Assembly: GCA_009778055.1 (NCBI GenBank)
Contig: WRKN01000007.1
Location: 1-26,328, forward strand
DNA from: Synergistaceae bacterium
GTDB lineage: Bacteria > Synergistota > Synergistia > Synergistales > Aminobacteriaceae
Length of the DNA stretch: 26,328 bases
Reading direction: 5' to 3'
Shown: positions 7,161 through 15,488 of the stretch, piece after piece
Numbering within the stretch: the first letter of the stretch is position 1
Layout: each line of letters begins with the position of its first letter
Translations under genes and position numbers: made by a program
The notes under the pieces: model-generated
Told to the model about the DNA's origin: nothing
Database searches by the model: none
The model's input: only the letters and a program-made list of their open reading frames with translations

Positions 7161-10100
7161 TTATTTATAATTCTCCACATCTATGCCCACTATCTTGGAA
7201 AGCCCGGCTTCAACCATAGTCACGCCGTAGATGATGTCGGCGCGCTCCATCGTTGTGCGCCGGTGCGTCATGACCAAAAGCTGTAGGCGTTTTGAATACT
7301 CCTTCGCAAGGTCGGCGAAACGGATAAGATTGTACTCGTCCAGCGCCGCGTCCACCTCGTCCAGCACGGCCAGCGGCATACGCGCGACCTCCAGCGCCGC
7401 GAAAAGCTGCGCTATCGCGGTAAGGGACTGCTCCCCGCCGGAGAGCTGGGAGATGTTCTGCAAACGCTTTCCGGGCGGGCGGGCGTAAATTTCGACCCCC
7501 TTGTCCCATATCGCCCCTTCCTCCTGCAAAGTCAAACGGGCCTCCCCGCCGGCGAAAAGCCGCTGAAAAAGCGAGTTGAAGCGGTCGTCTATGTCGGTCA
7601 TCGCCTGGGTGAAAAGAGTCTCCACCTGTGAATCCGTCTCGGCTATAAGGGTCTTGAGTTCGTCTATGCCGGTTTTTACGTCCTCAAGCTGCTCGCTGAG
7701 GTAGTCTATACGCTCGGTCAGAGACTCGTCCTCGCGGAGCGCCCCCAAGTTATAGCTGCCCAGGGCCTTCAGTTCCCGCTCCAGGCGGCGCATGGTCGTG
7801 GTCAGGTCTTTCCCTCCCTCAACCCGTTCGGCTTCGCGGACGTCGTATGGGTATTTTTCGTCCCACATCTCCTGAAGCTGTTCAATCTCCGCGCGAGCCG
7901 AGGCCATGCGCTCGGTAAGCGCCGAGATATCCGCCGCCATGGCCGTCATGTTGGACTCCGCCTTCTGAGAGCGCGCGCGGAGGCGCTGCAAACGCCCGTG
8001 TACCTTGCGGGCCTTGTCGCGCTCCTGCTCCAGCGTTGCGCGAATCTTATTTAGCTCCCCCCATATGGCGAACTGCTCGCGCCCAAAAACTCCTATCTGC
8101 TTTTTCAAATTTTCTTCTTCAACGCGCCCCGCGGCCAGTTCGGACTCTATAGACGCGTAACGGGTTTCAAATTCGCCCTTCTCGCGTTTGATACGCTGAA
8201 GCATGTTCACCGTGCCGCGCAGACGCTCCTCCGCCACCTCAACCTCGCCGCGCGCCGCGCTGACGGCGGGCGGCGTATTTTGGCCCGGTTGGCCCGACTC
8301 GCCGGACGGGTCCGTCAGGCGGAATTCGGCAATTTGCTTTTCCAGCCCGTCTATCGCGTTCCCCAGCTCCGACATTTCCCGCTCCGCCCGCGCCGCCTCC
8401 TCGCTTGACGCGCTGTTCTCGGTGGTGATTCTCTCTATGTCGGCCGCCGCGTTTGCGAGAGCCCTGCGCGATGAGAGCAGCTCATTCCTGTTCCGCGCCA
8501 GTGTCTCGCCGAACTCGCCGCGCTCTTTCGCCAGTTTTTGCTCGACCTTTTCCGCCCCCGCAAAACCCGATTCAAGGGTTTTTATTTTTTGTTTTATGGC
8601 GTCGATACGGACGGAAAGCTCGCTCATCCTCTGATTGTGGCTGATGGCGCCGCCGCTTTGCCTCATCCGCCCGCCGCTGACCGTGCCGGTCGGGGAAAAT
8701 ACCTCTCCCTCGACGGTCACGATAGGGAATTTCGCCCCGTCCTTGACCATGCCCGCGCCGAGTTTATAGTCATCCACCACCAGAAGGTCTCCCAAAAGGT
8801 GCTGCATGGCCGGTTCCCATGCCGGCTTGGAGGTGATCAAATCCATTCCCCAACCCCTCACGCCTCTGAGCGGAAGGCGGAAACGCGCGTCGGGGAAGCG
8901 CGGGCGGCATCGTTCGAGGGGCAGGTACGTAACCCTACCCGCCCTGCGCTCTTTCAGCAAGTCTATGCCCTCCTGCGCCTCGTCGAATGTATTCACCAGA
9001 AGCCAGAACTGCCGCGCGCCAAGGTAGGCTTCGAGCGCGGGGGCCACGTCGGACTGGCATGAAAAAACCTCGGCCACGACCTCCGGCTTGGATTTCATCC
9101 TGCCCAGGCGCGAGGCGGCAAGCAGAATACGCGTTGGCTCCGGGTAAATGGAGGCCTCGGTGTTCTCCCTGGCGGCGTCAAGTTCCGCCTGCTGACTGAC
9201 CAGTTCCCGCTTCATCTGCTGAAGGTTGACGGAGTATTTCTGGCAGGCCGCGTAAGCGTCGGAGTACTCGGCCGAAAGGGTTTCGTCGCGCTTTTCCAGC
9301 GCGGCAACCTCGCTTTCGAGCTTGACCGCCGCCGCCGACAGAGCCTCGCGCTCGGCCTCGAGGCGTGACAAATCCCCCGCCGACTCGCCCTGAGACGACA
9401 CAAGCGCCTTCAAGCGGGCCTCCAGCTTCGAGCGGGACATGGTTTTTTCGGCGAGTTCATCTTCCAGCTTCTGGCGCAGCATACGCTCGCGCTCAATGGC
9501 CGCCCTGCTTTCCTCCATGCGGCGCAGCAGGTTTTCCAGGGCCGAACGCTTGGTTTCCAGAACCTGCTTCAGGTCGTTCTCGTCGCTTTGCGTTTTTTCG
9601 GCCTCGGCCATTACCGCGGCCAGGGACGAGGCAACCCGCGATTTTTCGCCCTCGAGGTCGCCGCGGGCCGACAAAATACTTTTTACCTGCGTGGCCGCCG
9701 CAAATGACTGACGGCGCAGCGCCTCTCTTTTGGCCGCGCAAGTCTGTTCCCTCGTGAGCAGGGCCTGTTCGTCGAATCCTTCCCGGCGCAGCCCGTCTTC
9801 TTTGCGGGACACCGCCCCCGACCACAGGTTTCGCCACTGGGTAACGATATCGCTGTGTTCTTTCATTAACTGAAGCTGGCTTCGGAATTCGCGTTCTTTT
9901 TTTTCAAGCCCCAGACGGCGCGAAAAGTAATAGTCCTGCCTGACGTTTTCCAGATTGTCCAGAATACCTTCCGCCTCGACCGCCACGGCCACCTCCGGGG
10001 CGATTTCCTCGCGCCTGGCCTCCAGTTCGGAGACGAGGGTGTTTATGCGCCGCATTTCTTCGAGGGCGGTTTCCAGTTTCACGTATGTTTCCTCGCGGCG

Positions 10101-10595
10101 CTTCCGGTAGCGGTCTATGCCGAAAAGATGTTCGAGGTGACGCCGGCGCTCCATCGGGCGCTGGTGAATGGCCTCGGAAACCTCGCCCTGCCCTATGAAG
10201 GCAAAACTGTCGCCCGAGAGCGCGAAGCGCGACTTGAAGTCCGCCAGGTCCTGCAGGCGTATCTTTACGCCGTCAACCTGCAAAACGGAACCGCCCTCCA
10301 TCGTGTACTGCCTGCGAAGGAGGGCCGCGTCTTCTTTGTTTTTGAATTTCAGGACGACCTCGGCTTCTTTGGATTGGTCCATCGAGGCGCTGCCCTGAAA
10401 AATCAGGTCGCTTTGACGGACTATGCGCAGGGCCCCAGGGCTTCCCTCTCCCAACACCCAGCGCAAAGCGTCCAGAATGTTGCTTTTGCCGCTGCCATTG
10501 GGACCGACGACGGCGGTCAGCCCATCCGAGAAGGAAAACTCACAACTGGCCCCAAAGCTCTTAAAGCCTTTAAGGCGAAGATACTCTATGGACAA
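7161..10595 (-). CDS. smc: Chromosome partition/condensation ATPase SMC
   Basis: A 1144-residue SMC protein. It has the N-terminal GFKSF motif, the Walker A GPNGSGKS (31-38) and a long Glu/Arg/Ala-rich coiled coil. A hinge lies near residues 490-650, followed by a second coiled coil. The C-terminal signature LSGGEQ (1051-1056) and Walker B with DEVDAALDE (1079-1087) complete the ABC ATPase head. The dimer forms a ring that compacts and aligns replicated DNA with ScpA and ScpB. The start is a TTG with GGGAGAG 8 nt upstream, giving [10 protein letters not shown] as in other SMCs. It is slightly shorter than many bacterial SMCs (about 1,180). Ancestrally it probably followed rng directly with an overlap; a toxin-antitoxin insert now separates them. 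Confidence 0.95.
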   Translation of the reverse strand: MSIEYLRLKGFKSFGASCEFSFSDGLTAVVGPNGSGKSNILDALRWVLGEGSPGALRIVRQSDLIFQGSASMDQSKEAEVVLKFKNKEDAALLRRQYTMEGGSVLQVDGVKIRLQDLADFKSRFALSGDSFAFIGQGEVSEAIHQRPMERRRHLEHLFGIDRYRKRREETYVKLETALEEMRRINTLVSELEARREEIAPEVAVAVEAEGILDNLENVRQDYYFSRRLGLEKKEREFRSQLQLMKEHSDIVTQWRNLWSGAVSRKEDGLRREGFDEQALLTREQTCAAKREALRRQSFAAATQVKSILSARGDLEGEKSRVASSLAAVMAEAEKTQSDENDLKQVLETKRSALENLLRRMEESRAAIERERMLRQKLEDELAEKTMSRSKLEARLKALVSSQGESAGDLSRLEAEREALSAAAVKLESEVAALEKRDETLSAEYSDAYAACQKYSVNLQQMKRELVSQQAELDAARENTEASIYPEPTRILLAASRLGRMKSKPEVVAEVFSCQSDVAPALEAYLGARQFWLLVNTFDEAQEGIDLLKERRAGRVTYLPLERCRPRFPDARFRLPLRGVRGWGMDLITSKPAWEPAMQHLLGDLLVVDDYKLGAGMVKDGAKFPIVTVEGEVFSPTGTVSGGRMRQSGGAISHNQRMSELSVRIDAIKQKIKTLESGFAGAEKVEQKLAKERGEFGETLARNRNELLSSRRALANAAADIERITTENSASSEEAARAEREMSELGNAIDGLEKQIAEFRLTDPSGESGQPGQNTPPAVSAARGEVEVAEERLRGTVNMLQRIKREKGEFETRYASIESELAAGRVEEENLKKQIGVFGREQFAIWGELNKIRATLEQERDKARKVHGRLQRLRARSQKAESNMTAMAADISALTERMASARAEIEQLQEMWDEKYPYDVREAERVEGGKDLTTTMRRLERELKALGSYNLGALREDESLTERIDYLSEQLEDVKTGIDELKTLIAETDSQVETLFTQAMTDIDDRFNSLFQRLFAGGEARLTLQEEGAIWDKGVEIYARPPGKRLQNISQLSGGEQSLTAIAQLFAALEVARMPLAVLDEVDAALDEYNLIRFADLAKEYSKRLQLLVMTHRRTTMERADIIYGVTMVEAGLSKIVGIDVENYK

Positions 10596-10620
10596 CTATA
10601 ACGCTCTCCCGTTTTTCCAT
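10583..10620. repeat. 38-bp direct repeat, smc-side copy
   Basis: These 38 bases are identical to 11459-11496 and lie in the same orientation. This copy holds the smc ribosome site and TTG start. Read in the rng frame on the minus strand it also encodes the last 13 or so rng codons ([13 protein letters not shown]) and then continues SSP-stop at 10570. This is therefore the original rng-smc junction. Confidence 0.95.
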
Positions 10621-10628
10621 GCAGGCAT

Positions 10629-10659
10629 AATTTACCACTCCCGCGCGTTATTTTAACAA
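10629..10659 (-). promoter_or_regulatory. Possible new promoter for smc inside the vapBC insert
   Basis: On the minus strand, TTGTTA (complement of 10654-10659) and an extended -10 TGGTAAATT (complement of 10629-10637) lie 19 nt apart, about 35 nt before the smc TTG. The spacing is long but the TGn extension partly compensates. It could replace read-through lost when the insert arrived. Weak prediction. Confidence 0.25.
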
Positions 10660-10699
10660 ATTTATTTCTCTTCTTCCCTGACGGGTAAGAAAATAAACA

Positions 10700-10730
10700 T
10701 TGACTTACTTATAAAGTTTAGGCATACTTT
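10700..10730 (+). promoter_or_regulatory. vapBC promoter with overlapping palindrome
   Basis: TTGACT (10700-10705) and CATACT (10723-10728) are separated by exactly 17 nt. An inverted repeat AAAGT-N8-ACTTT (10713-10730) overlaps the -10 box, a plausible operator for the antitoxin-toxin complex, since such modules normally repress themselves. The leader to the vapB start is about 60 nt. Confidence 0.55.
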
Positions 10731-10794
10731 GGCGCAGAAGTAAATGATTCGGCAGTTATTCATACTTCAGCCATATACGCAGGAGGTAAGCGTT

Positions 10795-11037
10795 ATGTCG
10801 GAAGCGCTGACCGTATCCACAAAGGGACAAATCATCATCCCGGCGGCGATACGAAAAAAATACGGAATTCAAGTCGGGGATAAACTTTTCGCGGAAGAAC
10901 ATGAAAACGGTTTTTTCGTCAAAAAACCCAAGGATATATTTGCTCTGGAGGGATTTTTGTCAGGCGTTCATATTCCCGACGACGAAGAGGACTTACTTAC
11001 TCCTGAAATGGGACGAAAGATTATGGAGCGGGGATGA
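10795..11037 (+). CDS. vapB: AbrB/SpoVT-type antitoxin of a VapBC module
   Basis: An 80-residue protein starting at the ATG at 10795, with a near-perfect AGGAGGT 8 nt upstream; an upstream in-frame ATG at 10744 lacks one. Residues 4-45 are a swapped-hairpin AbrB domain (ALTVSTKGQIIIPAAIRKKY), which binds the module's own promoter. The acidic C-terminus (DDEEDLLTPEMGRKI) is the part expected to occupy the toxin active site. Its stop codon abuts the vapC ATG, so the two are translationally coupled. The module lies on the strand opposite to rng and smc. Confidence 0.9.
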   Translation: MSEALTVSTKGQIIIPAAIRKKYGIQVGDKLFAEEHENGFFVKKPKDIFALEGFLSGVHIPDDEEDLLTPEMGRKIMERG

Positions 11038-11457
11038 ATGCGCAAATATTTTGTGGACAGCAATGTTTTTTTGCGTTTTTACAGCAAAGACGACGCGGAA
11101 CAAAGAAAAAAAGCGCGAGAAGTATTACTGAAAGCCAAAAAGAAAGAAATCGACCTGTATTGCGGGCCTCCGGTTTTTTTCGAGGTAGCGTGGGTGCTCG
11201 CCAGCACTTATGGGTTGCCGCGCGGGGAGATATTGGACACCCTGGAGGCAATGCTGTACACTCCCAACTTGCGTGTGCTTGACGCCGATACCGTGAGGGA
11301 CGCCATAGAACTTGCCCGCGCAGCACAGCAAAGTTTCGCGGATAGTTACATAGCGGTCGTGGCGCGAAAACTGGAAGCGGGAGTTGTCAGCTTCAACAAA
11401 AAGCACTTCGATAAGCTGGGGGCGAACCTGTATCCGATTGAAAATTCGGGGTCATGA
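11038..11457 (+). CDS. vapC: PIN-domain toxin (VapC-type ribonuclease)
   Basis: A 139-residue PIN domain. Candidate Mg-binding acids are D7 (FVDSNVFLRF), E49 (FFEVAW), D102 (ADSYIA) and D125 (FNKKHFDKL), the usual layout of VapC toxins, which cleave RNA, often tRNA or rRNA. It looks intact. The final TGA (11455-11457) lies in the palindrome TCATGA, whose other strand supplies the stop codon of rng, so the two converging genes overlap by 6 bases. The target RNA cannot be told from sequence. Confidence 0.9.
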   Translation: MRKYFVDSNVFLRFYSKDDAEQRKKAREVLLKAKKKEIDLYCGPPVFFEVAWVLASTYGLPRGEILDTLEAMLYTPNLRVLDADTVRDAIELARAAQQSFADSYIAVVARKLEAGVVSFNKKHFDKLGANLYPIENSGS

Positions 11458-13005
11458 CACTCTATGGACAACTATAACGCTCTCCCGTTTTTCCATCTGC
11501 TGCGCGCGGCGCTCTATAACTTCGCGCGTTCCCTGAGCCTCGATGCGGTATTTGCTCCAGGCAAAATCCGGCGTGCCGGCAATTAAAATTTTTCGCCCGA
11601 ACTCCTCTTCCCATGACTTGAGGTATACGTCGTTCACGTACCTGGCCACGGCTACGTTGGCCTGCACCAGCACCGCCTCGGATTTGTTGGCGTGCCCGAC
11701 CTTGCGCAGGAAACGCTTCATGGACATGGCCACCGTGTCCTCCCTGAGCACCCAGCCGTTGTCACTGCAAAAAGGGCAGCTCCGCGTCAGAACAGATTTC
11801 AAGTCCGGGCGGCCCCGCTTGCGCGTCAGTTCAACCAGCCCCAACTGTGTCATGCTGAATATGCGGGCGCGCGGCCGGTCCCGCTGAAAGGCTTCCTCCA
11901 GACGCGCCAACAGGCACTGACGGTCTTCCTCAAAATCCATGTCTATGAAATCTATCACGACTATGCCGCCCACGGCGCGCAGCCTCAGTTGCCTGGCTAT
12001 CTCCGCGGCGGCCTCGAGATTGGTGTCGAGCACGGTATGACGCATATCCATGTCGCCGAGAACGTCCCCCACGTACTTCCCGGTGTTGACGTCGATGACG
12101 GTCAGGGCTTCGGTGTGCTCTATGACAAGATACGCGCCGGAGCGTAGCCAGACCTTCCTTTCCAGCGCCTGCTCGATCTCGCGTTCCACTCCATAGTATT
12201 CAAAGATAGGCACGACGCCGCGGTACAGCGATACGCCCGGGCGGGAAGGGCTTTCTTTGTGGGGGGCTTGCTCATTACAGGGGGCTTGCCCCCTTCCGTT
12301 GTAAAGCATGGAGACGAATTTTTTTACGTTCTCGAACTCTTCTTCCCCGTCCACCAGTATCTCGTCAATGTCGTCGTAGACCTCGTCACGAAGCACCCTG
12401 CCAAGAAGTCCCATGTCCTTGTAAAGAAGGCAGGGGGCCTGCTGCCGCGCGGCGTTGTGCTCGATTTCGCGCCACAGCGCCAGAAGGGATTCCATGTCCC
12501 GCGCCAGAGCCTCGCCGTCCACTCCTTCGGCCGCCGTGCGGATAATCACCCCGAAGTCGCCGCCCCTGAGTTCCTTCGCGAAGCTGCGCAGGCGTTTGCG
12601 CTCCTCATCGCTGTCGATTCGCCGCGAAACGCCGGCCTCGTCGCCGTGAGGCACGAGGACGAGATAGCGTCCGGGGAGCGACAAACGGGGAGTCACGCGC
12701 GCGCCCTTGTTTTTCCGCGCGGTCTTCGTGACCTGCACCACCAGTTCCTGGTTGAGGCAAACGTTTATGCCTTTTGCGTCGTTCAGGTACAAAAAAGCGT
12801 TACGCCCGTCCCCTATGCTGACGAACGCGGCGTTTATGCCCGGGAGCACGCTCTCCACCCGCGCCTTGTATATCTCACCCGCTTTTTGGTGATCCCACAT
12901 TCGCTCGACAAAGATATCCGCGAGGCGTCCGTTCTCCAGAATGGCTACCCGCGTTTCCTCGTTTTCCAGAGTGTCGGCGATTATCTTTCTATCTGAGTTT
13001 CGCAT
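11452..13005 (-). CDS. rng: Ribonuclease G/E family endoribonuclease
   Basis: A 517-residue Rne/Rng protein that cuts single-stranded, AU-rich RNA and matures rRNA. An S1 domain spans about residues 37-125 (AGEIYKARVESVLPGINAAF). The DNase-I-like catalytic part carries D305 in TVIDVNTG and D352/D355 in VIDFIDMD, which bind Mg. CPFC (410-413) is the Zn-link used for dimerisation. It starts one base after the DUF2344 stop. Two oddities: a roughly 20-residue insertion (about 237-257) built from a palindromic DNA element, and a C-terminus ending HRVS because the neighbouring vapC supplies the stop. The inferred ancestral end was HRVSSP, overlapping smc by about 26 bases. Confidence 0.93.
   Translation of the reverse strand: MRNSDRKIIADTLENEETRVAILENGRLADIFVERMWDHQKAGEIYKARVESVLPGINAAFVSIGDGRNAFLYLNDAKGINVCLNQELVVQVTKTARKNKGARVTPRLSLPGRYLVLVPHGDEAGVSRRIDSDEERKRLRSFAKELRGGDFGVIIRTAAEGVDGEALARDMESLLALWREIEHNAARQQAPCLLYKDMGLLGRVLRDEVYDDIDEILVDGEEEFENVKKFVSMLYNGRGQAPCNEQAPHKESPSRPGVSLYRGVVPIFEYYGVEREIEQALERKVWLRSGAYLVIEHTEALTVIDVNTGKYVGDVLGDMDMRHTVLDTNLEAAAEIARQLRLRAVGGIVVIDFIDMDFEEDRQCLLARLEEAFQRDRPRARIFSMTQLGLVELTRKRGRPDLKSVLTRSCPFCSDNGWVLREDTVAMSMKRFLRKVGHANKSEAVLVQANVAVARYVNDVYLKSWEEEFGRKILIAGTPDFAWSKYRIEAQGTREVIERRAQQMEKRESVIVVHRVS
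11459..11496. repeat. 38-bp direct repeat, rng-side copy
   Basis: Second copy of 10583-10620. It encodes the last rng codons and still contains the smc ribosome site and TTG start, now orphaned and leading into antisense vapC. The interval from one copy to the next is 876 bases and contains the complete vapBC module. Confidence 0.95.
12244..12297. repeat. Palindromic element inserted in frame within rng
   Basis: GGAAGGG (12244-12250) pairs with CCCTTCC (12291-12297). Inside are GGGGGCTTGC twice (12262-12271 and 12280-12289) and a perfect GGGGGCTTGCCCCC palindrome (12280-12293). It encodes residues about 237-254 of RNase G, in a spot where other RNase G/E proteins have a much shorter linker before the P-[IL]-F-x-x-Y motif. 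The length is compatible with the frame. Confidence 0.55.
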
Positions 13006-13006
13006 T

Positions 13007-13642
13007 TTATCCCGCCATCAGATCCATTTGTTTTCCGTTCCAGCGGCCCATTCCCGTGCGTACGATGAACATATCATGCCACCCGGCGGCGACATTGTCG
13101 GCGATGAGGGCTTTGACCCAGCCGCCCATTCCGTTTTGCGCCGGGTTTGCCAAAACTGCGGAAACCCTCGGAAAGGGATCCTGTTCAACAAAACCGCTTA
13201 AAACCGCTTCCCCATAGTGGCGTTCCATATGCCGTAAAAGTTCGGCGGCGGAAACGTTTCCGCTCCACGCCAGGTAGTGCGCCGCTTTGCAGTCTTTGCC
13301 CAGCGCCGGCGCGCCCTCGGGGGGCAAAATACACTTCACGGCGCGAAAGCCTTCCGGTAACTGCGCGTTAAACGCGCAAACCACGGACTCGAGAAAATCG
13401 CGCCGGTTTTCCTCCGTTGTTTCCTCCCCCGCCGCCAACCACAAATCCACCGGTTCGTTGAGCGCGACTACTCCCGCGGGCAATTCCGGGCCAAAGCTCA
13501 TCCTGGCGTGCGGTGAAAAGACCTCTGTGCGGCCCAGCTCTATTCCGGCGCGTTTAGCCGCGCGCGCGAAAAGCGTGCTAAGAACCACATGGGGGACGAA
13601 ACACGCCCTGCCCCTTTTTTCATAAATCAGGCGAACACGCAT
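13007..13642 (-). CDS. DUF2344 / TIGR03936 radical SAM-linked protein
   Basis: A 211-residue protein starting MRVRLIYEKRGRACFVPHVV. The pattern RxxYxKxGxxxFxxHxD at the N-terminus and the middle segment MSFGPELPAGVVALNEPVDLWL are those of the 'radical SAM-linked' family, which is encoded next to, or fused to, TIGR03960 radical SAM proteins. The ATG at 13642 is chosen because it follows the radical SAM stop by 7 nt and begins the conserved part; a longer frame would overlap that gene deeply. No strong ribosome site is visible, which suggests coupling. The reaction is unknown. Its place between the radical SAM enzyme and rng hints at an RNA-linked role, by inference. Confidence 0.8.
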   Translation of the reverse strand: MRVRLIYEKRGRACFVPHVVLSTLFARAAKRAGIELGRTEVFSPHARMSFGPELPAGVVALNEPVDLWLAAGEETTEENRRDFLESVVCAFNAQLPEGFRAVKCILPPEGAPALGKDCKAAHYLAWSGNVSAAELLRHMERHYGEAVLSGFVEQDPFPRVSAVLANPAQNGMGGWVKALIADNVAAGWHDMFIVRTGMGRWNGKQMDLMAG

Positions 13643-13649
13643 CAGTTCA

Positions 13650-15488
13650 TCAAAGCTCAGGGGGGCAGGACTCCGGCCGCTGCGCGGTCTTCGCCAGCTC
13701 CCCCGAACCCCCTCCACAATTCAGCCCGCAGGCGTTACAAACAGGCGCGCGCCCGCGGCCGGGCGTGTGCCTGCAGTCGGGCGTCTGCCGGGCGGCATAA
13801 GCGGCGGCGCGCTCTCTCAATAAAAAGTCCTTGGTCACGCCGGCGTCGATATGGTCCCAGGGCAGGTTCTCGTGTTCCTCGCGCGTCCTGACGTAATCAG
13901 CCGGGTTCAGCCCGCATTCGTCGAAAGCGCCGAGCCAGCGGGTCAAGTCGAAGGTCTCGCTCCAGCCGTCGAAACGCGCGCCTTTCAACCACGCCCGCTC
14001 GATGACGCCGCCCAATCTTTTGTCTCCCCGCGCCAGAACGCCTTCGAGGAACGACTGTTCAGGCTCGTGATACTTCAGGGAAACTGCCTTGTCTTTGACC
14101 TGCGACTTGAGCCGGCGTCCTTTCGTTTTAAGTTCCTCGATTGAGTTCTGCGCTTCCCATTGGAACGGGGTGTGGGCTTTCGGCACGAACCCCGCCACTG
14201 ATACGCCCACGGAGACGCGCTTCCTGCCCTGCCGGCGCGCAAGTTTTACGCTTTCCTGAGCCAGGCGGACGATGCCGTCCAAGTCGTCATCCGTCTCGGT
14301 GGGCAATCCCATCATAAAATACAGTTTTATCTTGTCCCATCCCTTTGAAAAAGCCTCTTCAAGACACGCGAATATGGATTCCTCGTCGAGGCCCTTGTTG
14401 ATGACGTCGCGAAGACGCTGGGTCCCGGCCTCGGGAGCGAAGGTCAGGCCCCCCCGGCGTGTTTTCTGAAAACGCGTAGCCAGATTTACGGAAAAACCGT
14501 CCATTCTCAGGCTCGGAAGGCTTAATTTAACTCCCTGCTCGATGAGTTTTGGCGTGAGGTCCTCGATCACCCTGTCTATGCCGGAATAGTCGCAGGTGGA
14601 GAGAGACAGCAGGCCCGCCTCCTCCCAGCCGGTCATACACGTAAGCCTGATGAGAGCTTCAACAATCGTACCCGGAGCACGCTCACGGACGGGACGGTTC
14701 GTCATGCCGGCCTGGCAGAAGCGGCATCCGCGCGAGCAGCCGCGGAAAACTTCCAGAGCCGCCCTGTCGTGTACTATCCCAACGGACGGCACGATCATGG
14801 AGTCCGGCAGGTACGTTTCCTCGAAAGACAGAGAAAATTCCCTGCGAACCGGATCATGACAAGACCGTTTCGTGTACATCGGCACGTAAACGCCGGGAAG
14901 GCGCGCGCACTCCGCGAGGCGCTCGCCCCGGCCGCGGCCGCGGGATTCGCTCAGGGATGACAAAAGCCCAGGGAGGATTTTTTCTCCCTCTCCTATACAA
15001 AAAATATCGATAAAAGAAGACAGGGGTTCCGGCATGAACGCGCCTGGTCCCCCTGCCATCACGATAGGATGATTGTCTTCCCGTTTCTCCGAGCGCAGCG
15101 GGATACCGCCGAGGTCCAGCATGGTGAGGACGTTGGTGTATCCAAGCTCGTGCTGCAGAGTAAACCCCACGACGTCGAAATCCGAAAGCGGCGTCGAGCG
15201 CTCCATTGAGGCAAGTGGAAGAGAGTTCTTCCTCATGAGCGCCTCCATGTCCACCCACGGGCAGTACGCCCTGTCCGCCGCCACTAACGGGGACAGGATC
15301 TGAAAGCCGTAATAGCTCATACCTATCTCGTAAACGTCCGGGAAAGCCAGGCACACGGACAAAGTATTTTCGTTCGTGCCTGCGCCCGCCGTGCGAGATA
15401 GACGCCATTCGCTCCCGCAGTATCGGGAAGGGCGCGAAACCTGCGTCAAAAGAGGGCGCAGGGGATCGTCAAACTCGGGAAACGTCAT
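13650..15488 (-). CDS. TIGR03960-type B12-binding-like radical SAM protein
   Basis: A 612-residue enzyme. The N-terminal 200 residues resemble the B12-binding-like fold seen in this family (MSYYGFQIL, MAGGPGAF, IGEGEK). The radical SAM core has C251-x3-C255-x2-C258 (GCSRGCRFC) for the 4Fe-4S cluster and SAM-binding segments such as FAPEAGTQRLRDVINKG and KLYFMMGLPTE. The C-terminus (about 575-600) adds more cysteines (DCRHTP...CNACGLNC), possibly a second cluster. The ATG overlaps the rodA stop (ATGA), so the two are coupled. Its substrate is not established. It is paired with the DUF2344 gene immediately downstream; in some genomes the two are one protein. Confidence 0.88.
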   Translation of the reverse strand: MTFPEFDDPLRPLLTQVSRPSRYCGSEWRLSRTAGAGTNENTLSVCLAFPDVYEIGMSYYGFQILSPLVAADRAYCPWVDMEALMRKNSLPLASMERSTPLSDFDVVGFTLQHELGYTNVLTMLDLGGIPLRSEKREDNHPIVMAGGPGAFMPEPLSSFIDIFCIGEGEKILPGLLSSLSESRGRGRGERLAECARLPGVYVPMYTKRSCHDPVRREFSLSFEETYLPDSMIVPSVGIVHDRAALEVFRGCSRGCRFCQAGMTNRPVRERAPGTIVEALIRLTCMTGWEEAGLLSLSTCDYSGIDRVIEDLTPKLIEQGVKLSLPSLRMDGFSVNLATRFQKTRRGGLTFAPEAGTQRLRDVINKGLDEESIFACLEEAFSKGWDKIKLYFMMGLPTETDDDLDGIVRLAQESVKLARRQGRKRVSVGVSVAGFVPKAHTPFQWEAQNSIEELKTKGRRLKSQVKDKAVSLKYHEPEQSFLEGVLARGDKRLGGVIERAWLKGARFDGWSETFDLTRWLGAFDECGLNPADYVRTREEHENLPWDHIDAGVTKDFLLRERAAAYAARQTPDCRHTPGRGRAPVCNACGLNCGGGSGELAKTAQRPESCPPEL

